Assembly: GCA_000226015.1 (NCBI GenBank)
Contig: JH153127.1
Location: 20,101 to 45,172, forward strand
Origin: Mnemiopsis leidyi
Taxonomy: Eukaryota > Ctenophora > Tentaculata > Lobata > Bolinopsidae
Direction: 5' to 3'
DNA: 25,072 nucleotides
Below the pieces are notes generated by a model. It made no database searches and was not told the origin of the DNA. It saw only the letters and a program-made list of their open reading frames with translations. Of the stretch, positions 1-11,854 are shown one piece after another. Position 1 is the stretch's first letter. Each line of letters opens with the position of its first letter. The position numbers and the translations under genes were made by a program.

Positions 1-1240
1 TAATAGTCTGTAATAATGGAGTTATGGTACGATAATCTACGAATTTCACACGCCTATTAGGGCGTACGTTTAACATGTTTGCGTGGACTCTTGCATGTGA
101 TACGTTCAGATTTTGATCATTTTTCTTGAATTTTGCACAAACTTGTAGTTCAAAAGATTATCTTTCAAATGGTGTAATCATTTTGTACCTTAACTTAGAA
201 TAAGTCTTTGTAGATTCTCATCCAAGTCATGAGAGCTCCAATTGCCGTACGCGCGCGCCAATTTGATCCCGGCGCACTCTGGCGCGGTGATGTCAATTTG
301 TTCGTATAATACATCTTCTTGATTCAACACACTATTACGTATACTGCTTTTACTTTTATTTTGTTTAATGTTTTTATAATGTATAATATGTAAAACTGCA
401 GTAATGTTAATAATTATGCAGTGTCTAGTAATCTATCTGTGAAGTAGTATTCGAAATATTTGTATTGCAAGCACTTTCAGAATAAATAAAACAATCGGAT
501 CATTGGTGCAAACACTGCAAGTGCAACGTCAAATTAAACTTATTTACAGTTTTTGAAATAAAACTGTTCATTGTTGATAGAAAAGTTTAACGACAAGAGC
601 AGAACATGATAAAATTGTTCATTGTTGATAGAAAAGCTTAACGACAACAGCACAACATGATCGTTAGTCAACAAATAACATCAGAATTATCCCGAAAATG
701 GCGATTGGCCGATTGAAATCGGGATTTTAAATAATTTACAAATTTGAAGATGAACAAATATGCGAAGTGCGAAACTCACAAAAAACTATGTCAACGTGAA
801 ACAGAGCTGTTAATATATAACAAAAATTCCAGTTATACGACTTGTAAATTTTTATGATTACCATTACCAAAACTAGAAGAACAAACTGAAAATACAATTT
901 ACAGAACATTAAAAATTGAACAATGGAGTATAGGAAGTGCGCGAAAGGTTTGATTTGTACAAGTAAAACTGAATACTTAAATAGTAGTACCTCTCTCGTA
1001 CACGGTCCTTCTCTAGTACGTGGTCTTGTAAAGCTAAATTTGAGGAGGCTTCGAAGAGGACGATTCAACCCAATAAAGGTTAATTTATCATGCATGAAAC
1101 TGCGTTTAAATGCGGTTATCAAGGCGGTTATCAAGACCAAAATGTTTCATCCAAAAACCGCGTACAACAGAGGTTCTAGTTGATTTTTCGAGATGTTCGA
1201 ATTATCGGATCTTTATAACTCTCTCAGCACTGCATTAATT
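1..1240. other. 3' flank of the TEX11-like gene, no gene recognised
   Basis: This stretch lies downstream of the minus-strand gene's stop codon. It is AT-rich apart from a short GC-rich patch near 247-290 with several GGCGC-type words. Short ORFs exist on both strands around 736-1183, but they overlap each other, have no recognisable domain and look like chance reading frames. I see no clear AATAAA (TTTATT on the plus strand) close to the stop at 1241, so the 3' end of the transcript is not located. Confidence 0.6.
561..661. repeat. Two-copy 51-bp direct repeat
   Basis: The phrase GTTCATTGTTGATAGAAAAG occurs at 566 and again at 617. It is followed both times by near-identical TTAACGACAA and CAACATGAT-type sequence. 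The period is 51 bp and only a few bases differ, so this is a recent tandem duplication in non-coding flank. Confidence 0.8.
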
Positions 1241-1463
1241 TTAACATCCAGAAGTCTGCTCCAACTGGTACTGCTCCATGATTGGCCGCATGTGCTTCTG
1301 GTACACGTCCTTATAGTTCGGCAGGTGCTGAGTTACCTCTAACGCAAGCTCGCACAACTCACGAGTTACTGTGACGTCATTTCCGGTGTGCGTTACGTCA
1401 TCGCGAGACACGCCCCGGTTCCACGCTTCACAAACCATCCACGCGGCTTCGTCTTCCGGAAAT
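1241..1463 (-). CDS. TEX11: TEX11-like terminal exon I
   Basis: 223 nt, entering phase 2 after CTATCTCCAG. It encodes 73 residues and a TAA stop at 1241-1243. It begins FPEDEAAWMVCEAWNRGVS and ends YQKHMRPIMEQYQLEQTSGC. The W...WNxGV pattern followed by a helix matches the C-terminal end of TEX11. GC content is clearly above the flanks, as expected for coding sequence. Confidence 0.88.
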
Positions 1464-4400
1464 CTGGAGATAGAATGGCCGTTCAGTAATTCTCAGATTA
1501 GTAATTCTCAATTTAGTTATTCTCCGTTAACTCGTTAAGTAATTCTCAGTTAAGTAAATCTCAATTTAGTAATTTTCAATTTTAATGTTCTCAGGGCAAG
1601 GTTACGTATTCAGCTGCGCGTCGAGCAGGTCATGATGATATAGGGCTTTTGAAAATGAGAAGATTATTTTCAATTGCAATTCATAAAGATCAATATTATA
1701 TAAAGTTTAGTTTGCGGAAAGTCATTTGTCTGAAGAAATAGTCTTGAAGGTGATTTTGATAGCATTAAAGTCACAACGCTCAAAATTTTGAAAGTGCATT
1801 CTGAGGGGATTCTCATTTAGAAGCACTTTGGATTCTAGACAAATTTAATTGTAAGGCCTACACGGAATCAAAAATTATTAGAAGTAAGCCACCTGTATTT
1901 TTTATATTCACTATTCATTTTACAGTATCACAGGCTAACTTAATACCGCCATCCATCGGTACGGTTAAAATAAAAAAAATCACACGATAGTCATGAACGG
2001 AGTTTGACTATTTCTATCTGCCTAAAGATTTCATAATTTTTTCTACTATTTTTCTTACTTGCCTTTGGTTTTTGAATTTCTCATTTTAATTTTCAATTTC
2101 ACTGGAATTATCTTAAAGCTCCAATACTTACTTTGAAACGTATTTTGCCCAGAGTTTGAAGACTTGATGAAAATTGGGCGTGTTCTTGGCCAGCCTGACA
2201 AACAACTGACTGACACTTTTCCAGTCTGGTTCATTTGCTTGCAAATGTTTTTCTATCGCATACCTGAATTTTATCAGTTTTTAAACACAAGGAAATATCA
2301 TCAAATAGTATTCCATTCTTGGACGGCAACAGTCTAGTTGTGAGTGGATTAAAAATGTATCGGCACATTCCGGAGCGCTAAAATGCCGTAACCTGGTAAC
2401 CATTTCATTGTCAAAATAATGGAATTAACCAGAACATCTGTTCAGGTAAATTTCACTACAACTTGAAGAGTAGTTCATGTTACGCTCTGAATTTCTAGAG
2501 TTTTCTCCGTGAACCCATTAACTCACGTTATCATTACAGCAGACCCTCATAAAACTTCCATTTCTTAGAACCAACTAAGTCTTGCATTTCATCCTCTCAT
2601 TGCTTTGAGCACTATCTTTCTTAAGTGAGTAAGTAATTTGCCAACTTTTAGGATCAAAGCCTATATTTCAGCAACAAATATGCTAATATGATATTTTGAT
2701 GGCTAGAAGGCAATACGCGGACCAGCTTTTATTTTGAGTTATCCATGTTGAGAAATAGTGGCGGTTACTGGTGGTGCTGCTAAATACTTTAGTACTTTGT
2801 CTTACTATCACCATTGACGCAACAGCTTGATAAAGTTTATATAGACGTTCGTGTTCGTGGGAGGCCGGAGGTTGACCAATGAAAAGTCAGATATAACCGT
2901 AAAACGAAAAGTAGTAAAGGGAAACTTGTCCCTCCTCAAGGATAAAACGTAAATCGCCTTTGAATTAGATGAGAGATAAAGCCATTAGATCCCCCTTAAA
3001 CCTTAGTTTACTCTAAGTTGTGCAATTCGTCTGAGAACCTTGAAATAATCGTGACTTCAAAAACCATTTTGTTTCGACTTTTCGAGTTACAGAAAGCACA
3101 TGGAGATTGGTGATGCATTCAGATGACTGTGTTGTTGAAAATACATTTTAGCGAGTACGTGACTCGTATTCGTCGAGATTATATTTACATTGGTGAAAAT
3201 CTGTTTAAGATTTGAAATCTTGCATACCACAATTTGAATAGGTAAAAAATTCGGTAACGAATTGCACAACAAGGAGTTTACTTCCCCGAAGCGGTAGAAC
3301 ATGTTTGTTGTTGCTATTTAAGTTGGGTTGCGTGATCCGATAGGTTCGGTGTAACGTCAAACTGCACAGATAATTATCAAATCTAAGATCAAATGCTGGC
3401 ATAAAAACCACAAATTGATCCAAGGAGTGCCTGAGCGCAATTCTAACATTGCAAAGCGTCGTTGGCTGGATATTTTATGGTTGTCTAAATATTTTAAGGA
3501 TGTCTAGTCTAATCGACTAGGTTTTCTTATTTTTAGCTTCAGCACTATTTGCAATATTTTGCTATCGGGATGCTTCCTTATTCCGATCAACAAGATATAG
3601 AAACTATCTACTAATATGCAAACTATTATTTGAATCTTGTTTTAACCCAGCAGTAAAGTAATTTGATGAGGCTTTATAAAGCCTCCTTTACAAGCTATCC
3701 GCACAATAACTGTAGGTTGCAACCCTTACACATCTTGAACTAAAGTACCTGATAGCGTTCTGAGAAAGAGACGGGTCTTTTCCTAGTACACAGATCTTGA
3801 CTACTCTGTCAAGAGTTTTAGGAGTAGCGTATGGAAGATTACTTACACAATTCAACAAACTCCTAGCTTCCGGCAGGTCTGAAGGATAATACCTTTTTTC
3901 GTCAAAATTACCACATTTTTTAATTGATACTTTTTACATCAAAATGACCAGATTTTGTTGAATAGATACTCAATCACAGTATCAACCCTCGGGGCCGGTT
4001 GTTGAACCAAGATATTTACACACACAAAAACAGAGATCAAAAACGTGAGAAAAATACCTCACTTAACAGCACAAATACCTAACTTGACAGCACATTCCAG
4101 CTCGTATAACAGTAACATCAAAGTAGTTGTCTGATCCAGGTTTTCGTTGCCTAGTCTTTTGAAGTGAGCTATGTGCTCCATCGCGTCTTCCAGGTACCCT
4201 ACACAGAAGAAGATTGTGATAAGTTACTGTCTTTGTGCCAGGATGAATTTTTCTCAGTTTAACTTAGATACAAATCTGAGCACTAATACAAGGATATGAA
4301 TTTGTTTATCAGGTTACATTCAGATGTTTTGGCACGGCGTCCAATAGCCTTAGTTTCTCTCCTAATACGAACTCCATACTAACATCGTCCAAACCGATAT

Positions 4401-7400
4401 CATATAAAGGGTTAATACTATCACTATGAGTTAATACTATAACTTATTACCCTCAAAATCCTGCACCATGACAGTGCGAGTTGCTAACATCCCGTAACCA
4501 AATATTACAGAATTACAAACCAGTTCCTCGGAATATAACCACTTACTACTTAGCCAATTGACAGTAGCCATTAACCGTAATTGTGGGCAATGGGCATACT
4601 TGGTTATTCAGCGGCCTAGCGATCTGTAAAGGCCTACCTATCTTATTCCGATCGGAGCGACAGCGGTACGGCGATCAAGGAGATGAAACTGACACCACTC
4701 AGCCTGGGTAACTGATACCTCGGTAGCTGCCAATACAGCCCAGGCTGCATCCCTTGATTGCGTAGATCCAATCGTGTGACAAGGTCAGAAATCTCAGCTG
4801 CTGGGCCCACTAAATTTTCACAGAGTCACGCATCCAACCGCGGTTGATTCAGCTTGGTTTGCTTTCTAGAATCCCTCGTCTAGTTGTCTGGGAGCTCGGC
4901 GATACCTCAGATCCTTCTGGAGCAGAGGCTCACGTGGCGCTAATGTGATTTCTTTGCTTTGATCGCGTGCTTAAATTCAATCAGGGACAGGAGTCAGGAG
5001 TAACTTAGTGCACCTTCATAAATATTGTTTTTAGAGCGGTTACTGTCAGGAGTTACTTAGTGCACCTTCATAAATATTGTTTTAAGAGCGGTTACTGTCA
5101 GGAGTAACTTAGTGCACCTTCATAAATATTGTTTTAGAGCGGTTACTGTCAGGAGTAACTTAGTGCACCTTCATAAATATTGTTTTTAGAGCGGTTACTG
5201 TCAGGAGTTACTTAGTGCACCTTCATAAATATTGTTTTTAGAGCGGTTACTGTCAGGAGTTACTTAGTGCACCTTCATAAATATTGTTTTTAGAGCGGTT
5301 CATTTTCTGTCCTATAATGCTATTCATTCTCTGTCCTATAATGCCCTTTTATTTACTGTCTAATCTCTAACAATATAACTACAAAGCGTAAGGAAATACT
5401 TTGATAATTTATATTGTTATAAACTAATTGTATCAGCATAAAAATCTTCACTGCTCATCGCTTAAGCACTTGGGTATTACATTTATTTCTGAAATCTAAA
5501 TACCCGCGGCATCACCGCACAAAATAGAGGTTTAGGAGATTGAGTCCACTTAGGAAATCTAAAGTAAAAAAATTGATATTCATGTGAAAAACAGCCGACT
5601 CTTAGTTTTCTTGGATTTAAAAAACTTGGAAAGATGCCAAAAGCTTATGCTCTTATAATTGCTAAATTAATTGCAATACGGTTATGAACTATTAAACTTT
5701 TCGTGCCACGGCTCCATTGCTTCAAGATGAAAGAACAAAAGACACATTATATTTTTCCCCTAGCACCTGGTAATAATTACATATTTAACCGATTTGCTAT
5801 TGGTAACAATTCCTTATAACTATCTATATAGTATCTAACTTAGGCAATTGTTTGCTATTGGTAACAATTCCTTATAACTATCTATATAGTATCTAACTTG
5901 GGCAATTGTTTAATCGAACAACCTTTTGGTTGTGCACTAAGTGCGACGAACCGACAAACAATAATCATAATGAAAGATTTTATAATTACGCACACACTTC
6001 ACTAACGGTGCATAAACTCAGCCAAACAATAAATTTAAATCCTTAAGTCTAGCCGCTAGTTCCTATGAAAGTAGCAGTGATCAGTGTCTGGAACGTTCTT
6101 TTTATGTCATCATGTTGTTATGTGCCGGATTTGTCAATAATAAATAGATAAGAAGTAGGACTGCTAATGTGGTTGCGTATAACATCTTATAGTACGTATA
6201 TTTGGTGATATTCTGTATTTACTAGTCTGTATAAAATTCTAACCTTATCTTCCAGTGAACATGGTCAATGACATATTGATTGAAATAGATAAAAATCAAA
6301 TTTTACACAGGAATACACAAAGAGCTAATATTTGATTTCATGACGCTTCTAAGCTGTGAAGGGTGTGACAAATCAGATTGTCGTATTCCTTTTTAAATTG
6401 TAGAATGTATGTTACTCCTTTCATTTTCTACAACTGGTAAGGACATGACAATTTTGAGTTCTTTAACTTACTTATTATATCATGGCTAATGGTAAAACAT
6501 ATGCGCGGATGCTGCGATCTTAATTAACCACAAAATAACGCTCAACCCGCAAATCTATGACTTATTGACAGTTTCCTAAGCTTAGTGAACTTACGTGACC
6601 CGCCTTAAAATTACACGCTAAAGGTGACTGTAGTGCCAGTAATTTCGTTTGAAGTACAAGCCATTAAGCGAGCATATAGCTTGTACTTTGAACGATTGTC
6701 AACATAGTAAACGGCTTTAAATTGTATTAACTTCTTGCTCAATAAATCTGATTTCTGGGTCACGAACTAATGACGCACGTTTCTTTCATTCTTGATGTTG
6801 CAATTAGTTTTAATAAGTTTTTGGTTGCAGTAGGTACTATAAAAGTTTACGTAAAGGTTATCCACAAAAGCCAATATAATATTACGTAGCGGAGTTTGTC
6901 AGGTAAAGGGTACATGGATAAAAAACGCTTCCTAAAGTTGAAGATCGCATAACCCATTAACCCGAACAAACCACACGCAACATACCAGAAATGAGTGCAG
7001 TATCCGTGCTGTTCTCAGTGCTTTGGAGACATGCGGCAGTGATGAGTAGATGACAGTTCCGTAGTCTGTCGTGATACTGAGGTGTCAGAGGAGATTTCAT
7101 CCGTGTCACCAAGGTGATGCAGTGTCCTAGCAACTTCCTCATTAACTCTAGCTGAAATGACATGGAATTTTCGGTGTCATTCTAGATAGAAATGTGATGT
7201 ATTGTCCTATAAACGTCCTCGTTAGCTCTAACTGAAATTACGTGGAGCTATAGGTGTCATTCAAGTCACCATGGTCATGTATTGTCCTAGCAACTTTCTC
7301 ATTTGTAGCTCTAACCGAAATAACGTTGAGTTATATGTGTCATTCTAGTCACCATGGTGATGCATCGTCCTAACAACTTTCTCATTTATAGCTCTAACCG

Positions 7401-10400
7401 AAATAACGTGGAGTTATAGGTGTTATTCTAGTTACCATGGTGATGCACTGCCCTAGCAACTTCCTCATCATGCAGATTGTATCATGTCCTGATGATGAGA
7501 TTGTTTGAGTCTCCCTGAAGTCAAGCAATCAACTCTTCGAGATATTTGGATGGGGTGAAAAGTAAGATCTTCGTATTTGATATTGTAGTTAAGCTACGTG
7601 CGATCTCGATTACACACCTCAGCTGTACAGATACATAAGAAACTTGTATGCAGATGGCTATCATTTTCAGACAAATATTTCCGCGACTTAATAAAATACT
7701 CAGCAAGTTGAAGCAGTTAACCAGCCATGCCTTGTTGTCATCACGAATAACCCAAACATTTTAGAAGTCTAATAAAAAGGCTCCTCTAATCACTCATGCA
7801 GTTTGACCTCATTCATTGCCGATAGAAAAGTTATGATAGACAAGTTTTAGGACCTAAGAAGTGCTCTTTGTCCGTTTCGTTCCATTACTCATAGTGGTTT
7901 GAGAGTTCTGTTATATTCTTGTTCTACTACAACATAATATCGGACATATTCCGCCATCAGGCAGATGCTTAGTCTGTTAATGCTGATAGTTTATCGTATA
8001 TTGATAGATCGATATTTGTTAAGTACATCTAGATCATTGCACCTAGTTTCAAGACGCAATAAATGCGGTGGTCATGAGACAGGGCTCGTACTAGACACCT
8101 CAATTTCGCTCGGAAGTTGGTATTTAAAAGTTTGTTTTAAGGGAGTGCCAGTTAAGTAAGTAGCTTTGTTGCCGTTATGTTAATTCTTTGTGATTTAACA
8201 CTTTTTGTACCTTCTTGAATCCTGTAATGAACGTTACAAAAGAGGGTTATACAATTATAACAGATGTTAACTTTGCCCGGATTTAGCCTTTGCCTTATTT
8301 TCTTAGTTACCTCATCTAACATCTTTATCTATGTAACATTGATGAACCATTGATCTTAATTACAGGATGTTACTGAAGATGTAATAAAAACGTTTTAACT
8401 CCTCACACGTGTGTTATACTAGCTCGTCCTGTTCTTTCTGTAAATTTGGGATAATTTTTATCATGAATAATAGATGTTTATAATTTGCATATTTGCATAT
8501 TTCATAAACTTAATTCTCATACACCGACTCGTGCTGACGAGAGACATGGCATCACCTCGTGGTCAACTCAGTGTGTCAAATCGCACGTGCAAGAGTACCT
8601 ACGAGTCTATGACTAACGGAGCAGTGACGGATATTAATGAATTAATCTGGAACACCGGTGTAAATTTCATTTAATCAAGTAAGGGACTGTCGTCAGTGAA
8701 AACAGAGCCGTATTGCCCTATTGCATGGGTTCAATCTCATCGGCTCATATCACTATATCAGTTATCATATAAATTTAAGCTCGGAGAAACAGATAGTTAA
8801 AAACATCTCTGTTCCCTAATCTTTCTCAAAACAAAAGTCAAACAACAATATCAGTTATTAAGTTGATTTTTTCGAGAACGAAAAAGGTGTTGGTCGTTTG
8901 ACCACGGCTATGTTGTGACTTGTGTTTGCGATTTTAAAGAATTGATATTAAAAACGCGGCAGCTTGAAAGGTTTCGAATCACGATTTGCGAACCAATTTT
9001 TTTTACTTCAAACAAATTTCTTTAAAATTTGAAAAAAAGATAATTTGTCACCAACAAAAAGTCTATGAAAAAATTTACTGAATGCACAAGACATTTCATA
9101 ACATGGCCATCTACTACCTTAAACTCATTACGGCTATGTCAATTCAGTAAATCTAGGAGAAATTTAAGACCAAAGCTGATGGAATAGAGATTAGTGATAA
9201 CCAAAGAAAATGTTAAAGTACATTTTCATCTTTCAGCCATGTTTGTGGGGAGAAGGTTTTAATAAGAAGCTATAAGAAAAATAAAAAATAATCGATACTT
9301 GAGGTGACAAATTGGCTACCAAGAACGACTTCCCGCCAACTGTTGTAATCATACCGAGCTGGGTGCGGCACTAAAGTTTCTATCTACCTGGGTTGGGCGC
9401 TAACTGTTACCAACAAAATGGTGTAAAGCGATCAATTTTAACCGCTCAGGATTCACCCAAATAATGCACGTAGGATTAAAAGGCCACGCATTCCGTTTCA
9501 AGTAAATTTCAAATCGTCATTTTCTAAATACTAGCTCTTTTCTTGCGGCTCTCTCGATTTTGGGAACTCTTTTAGATAGGACTTTTATAATTTAGTAATT
9601 TAAAAATACCATAGTTTTACAATTCGTTAGAAAACCTTTTAAAAATTCGGAAATCGATGTTTTTAAAAAAGAAAAAAACAAATGGGCAGGAATTTAAAAA
9701 ATTCGTAAAAGGTCGAAGACAACATTTTAGCAGCAGAAAATAAAATTTACTCTAATTAGATACCAATGATGCAATGCCGGTGATTTAAATGCATTTTAAA
9801 ACAGCTTTAATAAATAATCATGGCTGTGTCCGTTTAGATATTGCAATTCGCTTCTAAGTCACAATTTGCATATCAATTTTTTGACTTCGAACGAATTTAT
9901 TTACAATTTGAAAAAAAGCTTATTTGTCACCAATAAAAAATCTACGAAAACGTGCCGCAAATTCACTGAAATGCACAAGACATTTCATAACATGGCCAAT
10001 GGCCATCTACTACCTTAAACTCATAACAGCTCAAATAGTCAAATATGTCAATTTCGTTAAAAGCATTTACAAACATGCCTTTACACATACCAGGTAATTC
10101 GATAAGTAACTTACTCAATATAACTGTACCCACATTTGTCTTAGCTTTGATGGAACAATTCCAAGCGACGTCAGCCAGATACCCCAGCTCGGCCGCGGAC
10201 ATGTGATCAGTCCGGACCGTCAGGATTAGCTCGAACAATTTTACCTCCTCTTCCGGGGTCTTACTCAGTCTGAGTAGACATCTGAGGGAGAAAGTCGGAG
10301 TTAGGAGGTTGTAGTTGTGTTTGTCGGTTACTTCTAAACTTCTTCCCTACCTGGTCGTTCCAATTGTTGATGGAATTTTTAATTTTTGTCAACCTTAGTT

Positions 10401-11630
10401 ATGCGCTTGCAAGGTTCATGAATCATGCTGCTATACACATTTTACAGTTTTAATAAAACCTCCAATTTTGTGATTTCAGGAGTGCATTTTGAGTTTGTGA
10501 AGTCCATTCTCAATTCTCATTTTTCGATATCTTAAAATTTATACTATCACGTGAATCTTGTCCGAGTAACCTAGATGTCAGACGCAGTGAATATTACATT
10601 TTGCAGACAAGATTGAGAAGGGAAAACTGATACCATTAGGCACAGACTAGAGGAATATAATGGTTTTTAAAAGGGTTCTAGGTGTTTAACTAAATATTTC
10701 GCTATGGGGAGCAGTGAGGTAACCGCACTTTTAGCTCTTACTTTTAAACATATTACCCTAGCCTTATAATTCATAGAGCTTTCGAGGTTTGTGCATTGAT
10801 TTTCATAGCACCGCGGTCACCCTACTGACCACGTAAAAACGCTTTCTACTTTAACCCCAGCAGGATTGAAATTTTACCCTAGGTGGTTCGTGGTGATTCG
10901 GAATTAGCGTAAATTGATTAGCGTAAATTGATTCCTGCCATATTTGATAAAAAGGATCTTCACAAATTTCACTGGCGCGGCGCGTAATGCTCGGTATTTG
11001 CGATAATCGATAACATTAAAATAACATGCTGCCAGCCGCCAGGTCCAGAGTACAGCTCTTTGCCTCAAACTTTAGGAGCTCCATGTATTTAAGATGAAAT
11101 CAGAGCTATAATATTGTTCTTTGTCCCATGTGAAAATTTGGCACGGACTAAAGTCCATCATCTTGTAAGTTCACATATTTCACTTACACAGCAACAATTT
11201 TTATCAAATCCAGCAAAACTGTATTTTGTTTCAGGCACTAAATTCGACCCGCCGCCAAGGTCCCCAAATATTTAGTCATTGTTCAAAGATTGTGGTTAAC
11301 TTTATAACTTGAGACCTCGTCACTAATGCTCAGTGCTCACCAGAATTGTCTCACTTTGAGATTGCAATTAATTTTGGGGCTTGTTTCTTCAGCCCATATG
11401 CGCATAACGTGAGCTAATCTTAAGATCAATACAGAATAACGTGTCGGTATCGAGTATTTAAAAGGAAGCGTATCTGAGCGATTTGTTACTTGAGCCGAGT
11501 CGAGTAAGTTCAATAAATATATTTAGTCTCCTTCTTTGAAGTGCGGGCCGGACCCGGTCGTGTTGGAGCAGGTCTCCCGTTTATACCCCCTGCAAGTCTG
11601 TGGTCGGTAAGATAGTAGTAGTAGTAGTAT

Positions 11631-11701
<71 letters not shown>

Positions 11702-11702
11702 C

Positions 11703-11746
<44 letters not shown>

Positions 11747-11773
11747 NNNNNNNNNNTACGTAGTACGTAGTAC

Positions 11774-11854
<81 letters not shown>

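Larger units (their letters stand above)
4199..6985 (-). other. Intron F-G of the TEX11-like gene, with repeats
   Basis: 2.8 kb. It contains a GC-richer block (about 4600-4970) with a long imperfect palindrome, a six-copy 52-bp array at 4994-5300 and a two-copy 58-bp duplication at 5793-5908. The rest is AT-rich with no convincing coding sequence. Confidence 0.65.
7148..10129 (-). other. Intron E-F of the TEX11-like gene
   Basis: 3.0 kb. It starts (in plus coordinates) with the exon-derived array and ends with one copy of a roughly 190-bp dispersed repeat. Between them lie AT-rich sequence and short plus-strand ORFs (7965-8159, 8474-8674) with no recognised domain. I do not call them genes. 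Confidence 0.6.

Noticed and set aside
1605..1650. Possible extra TEX11-like exon (minus strand, after CATTTTCAAAAG)
   Set aside because: Read in the phase required by exons H and I it meets a TGA after a few codons. It would only work in a phase neither neighbour allows.
8534..8560. CTGACGAG hammerhead-ribozyme-like core
   Set aside because: The second conserved core (GAAA after a paired stem II) is absent at the needed distance.
8474..8674. Plus-strand ORF ending NELIWNTGVNFI
   Set aside because: Somewhat protein-like from an ATG at 8546, but only about 40 codons remain and there is no homology I recognise.
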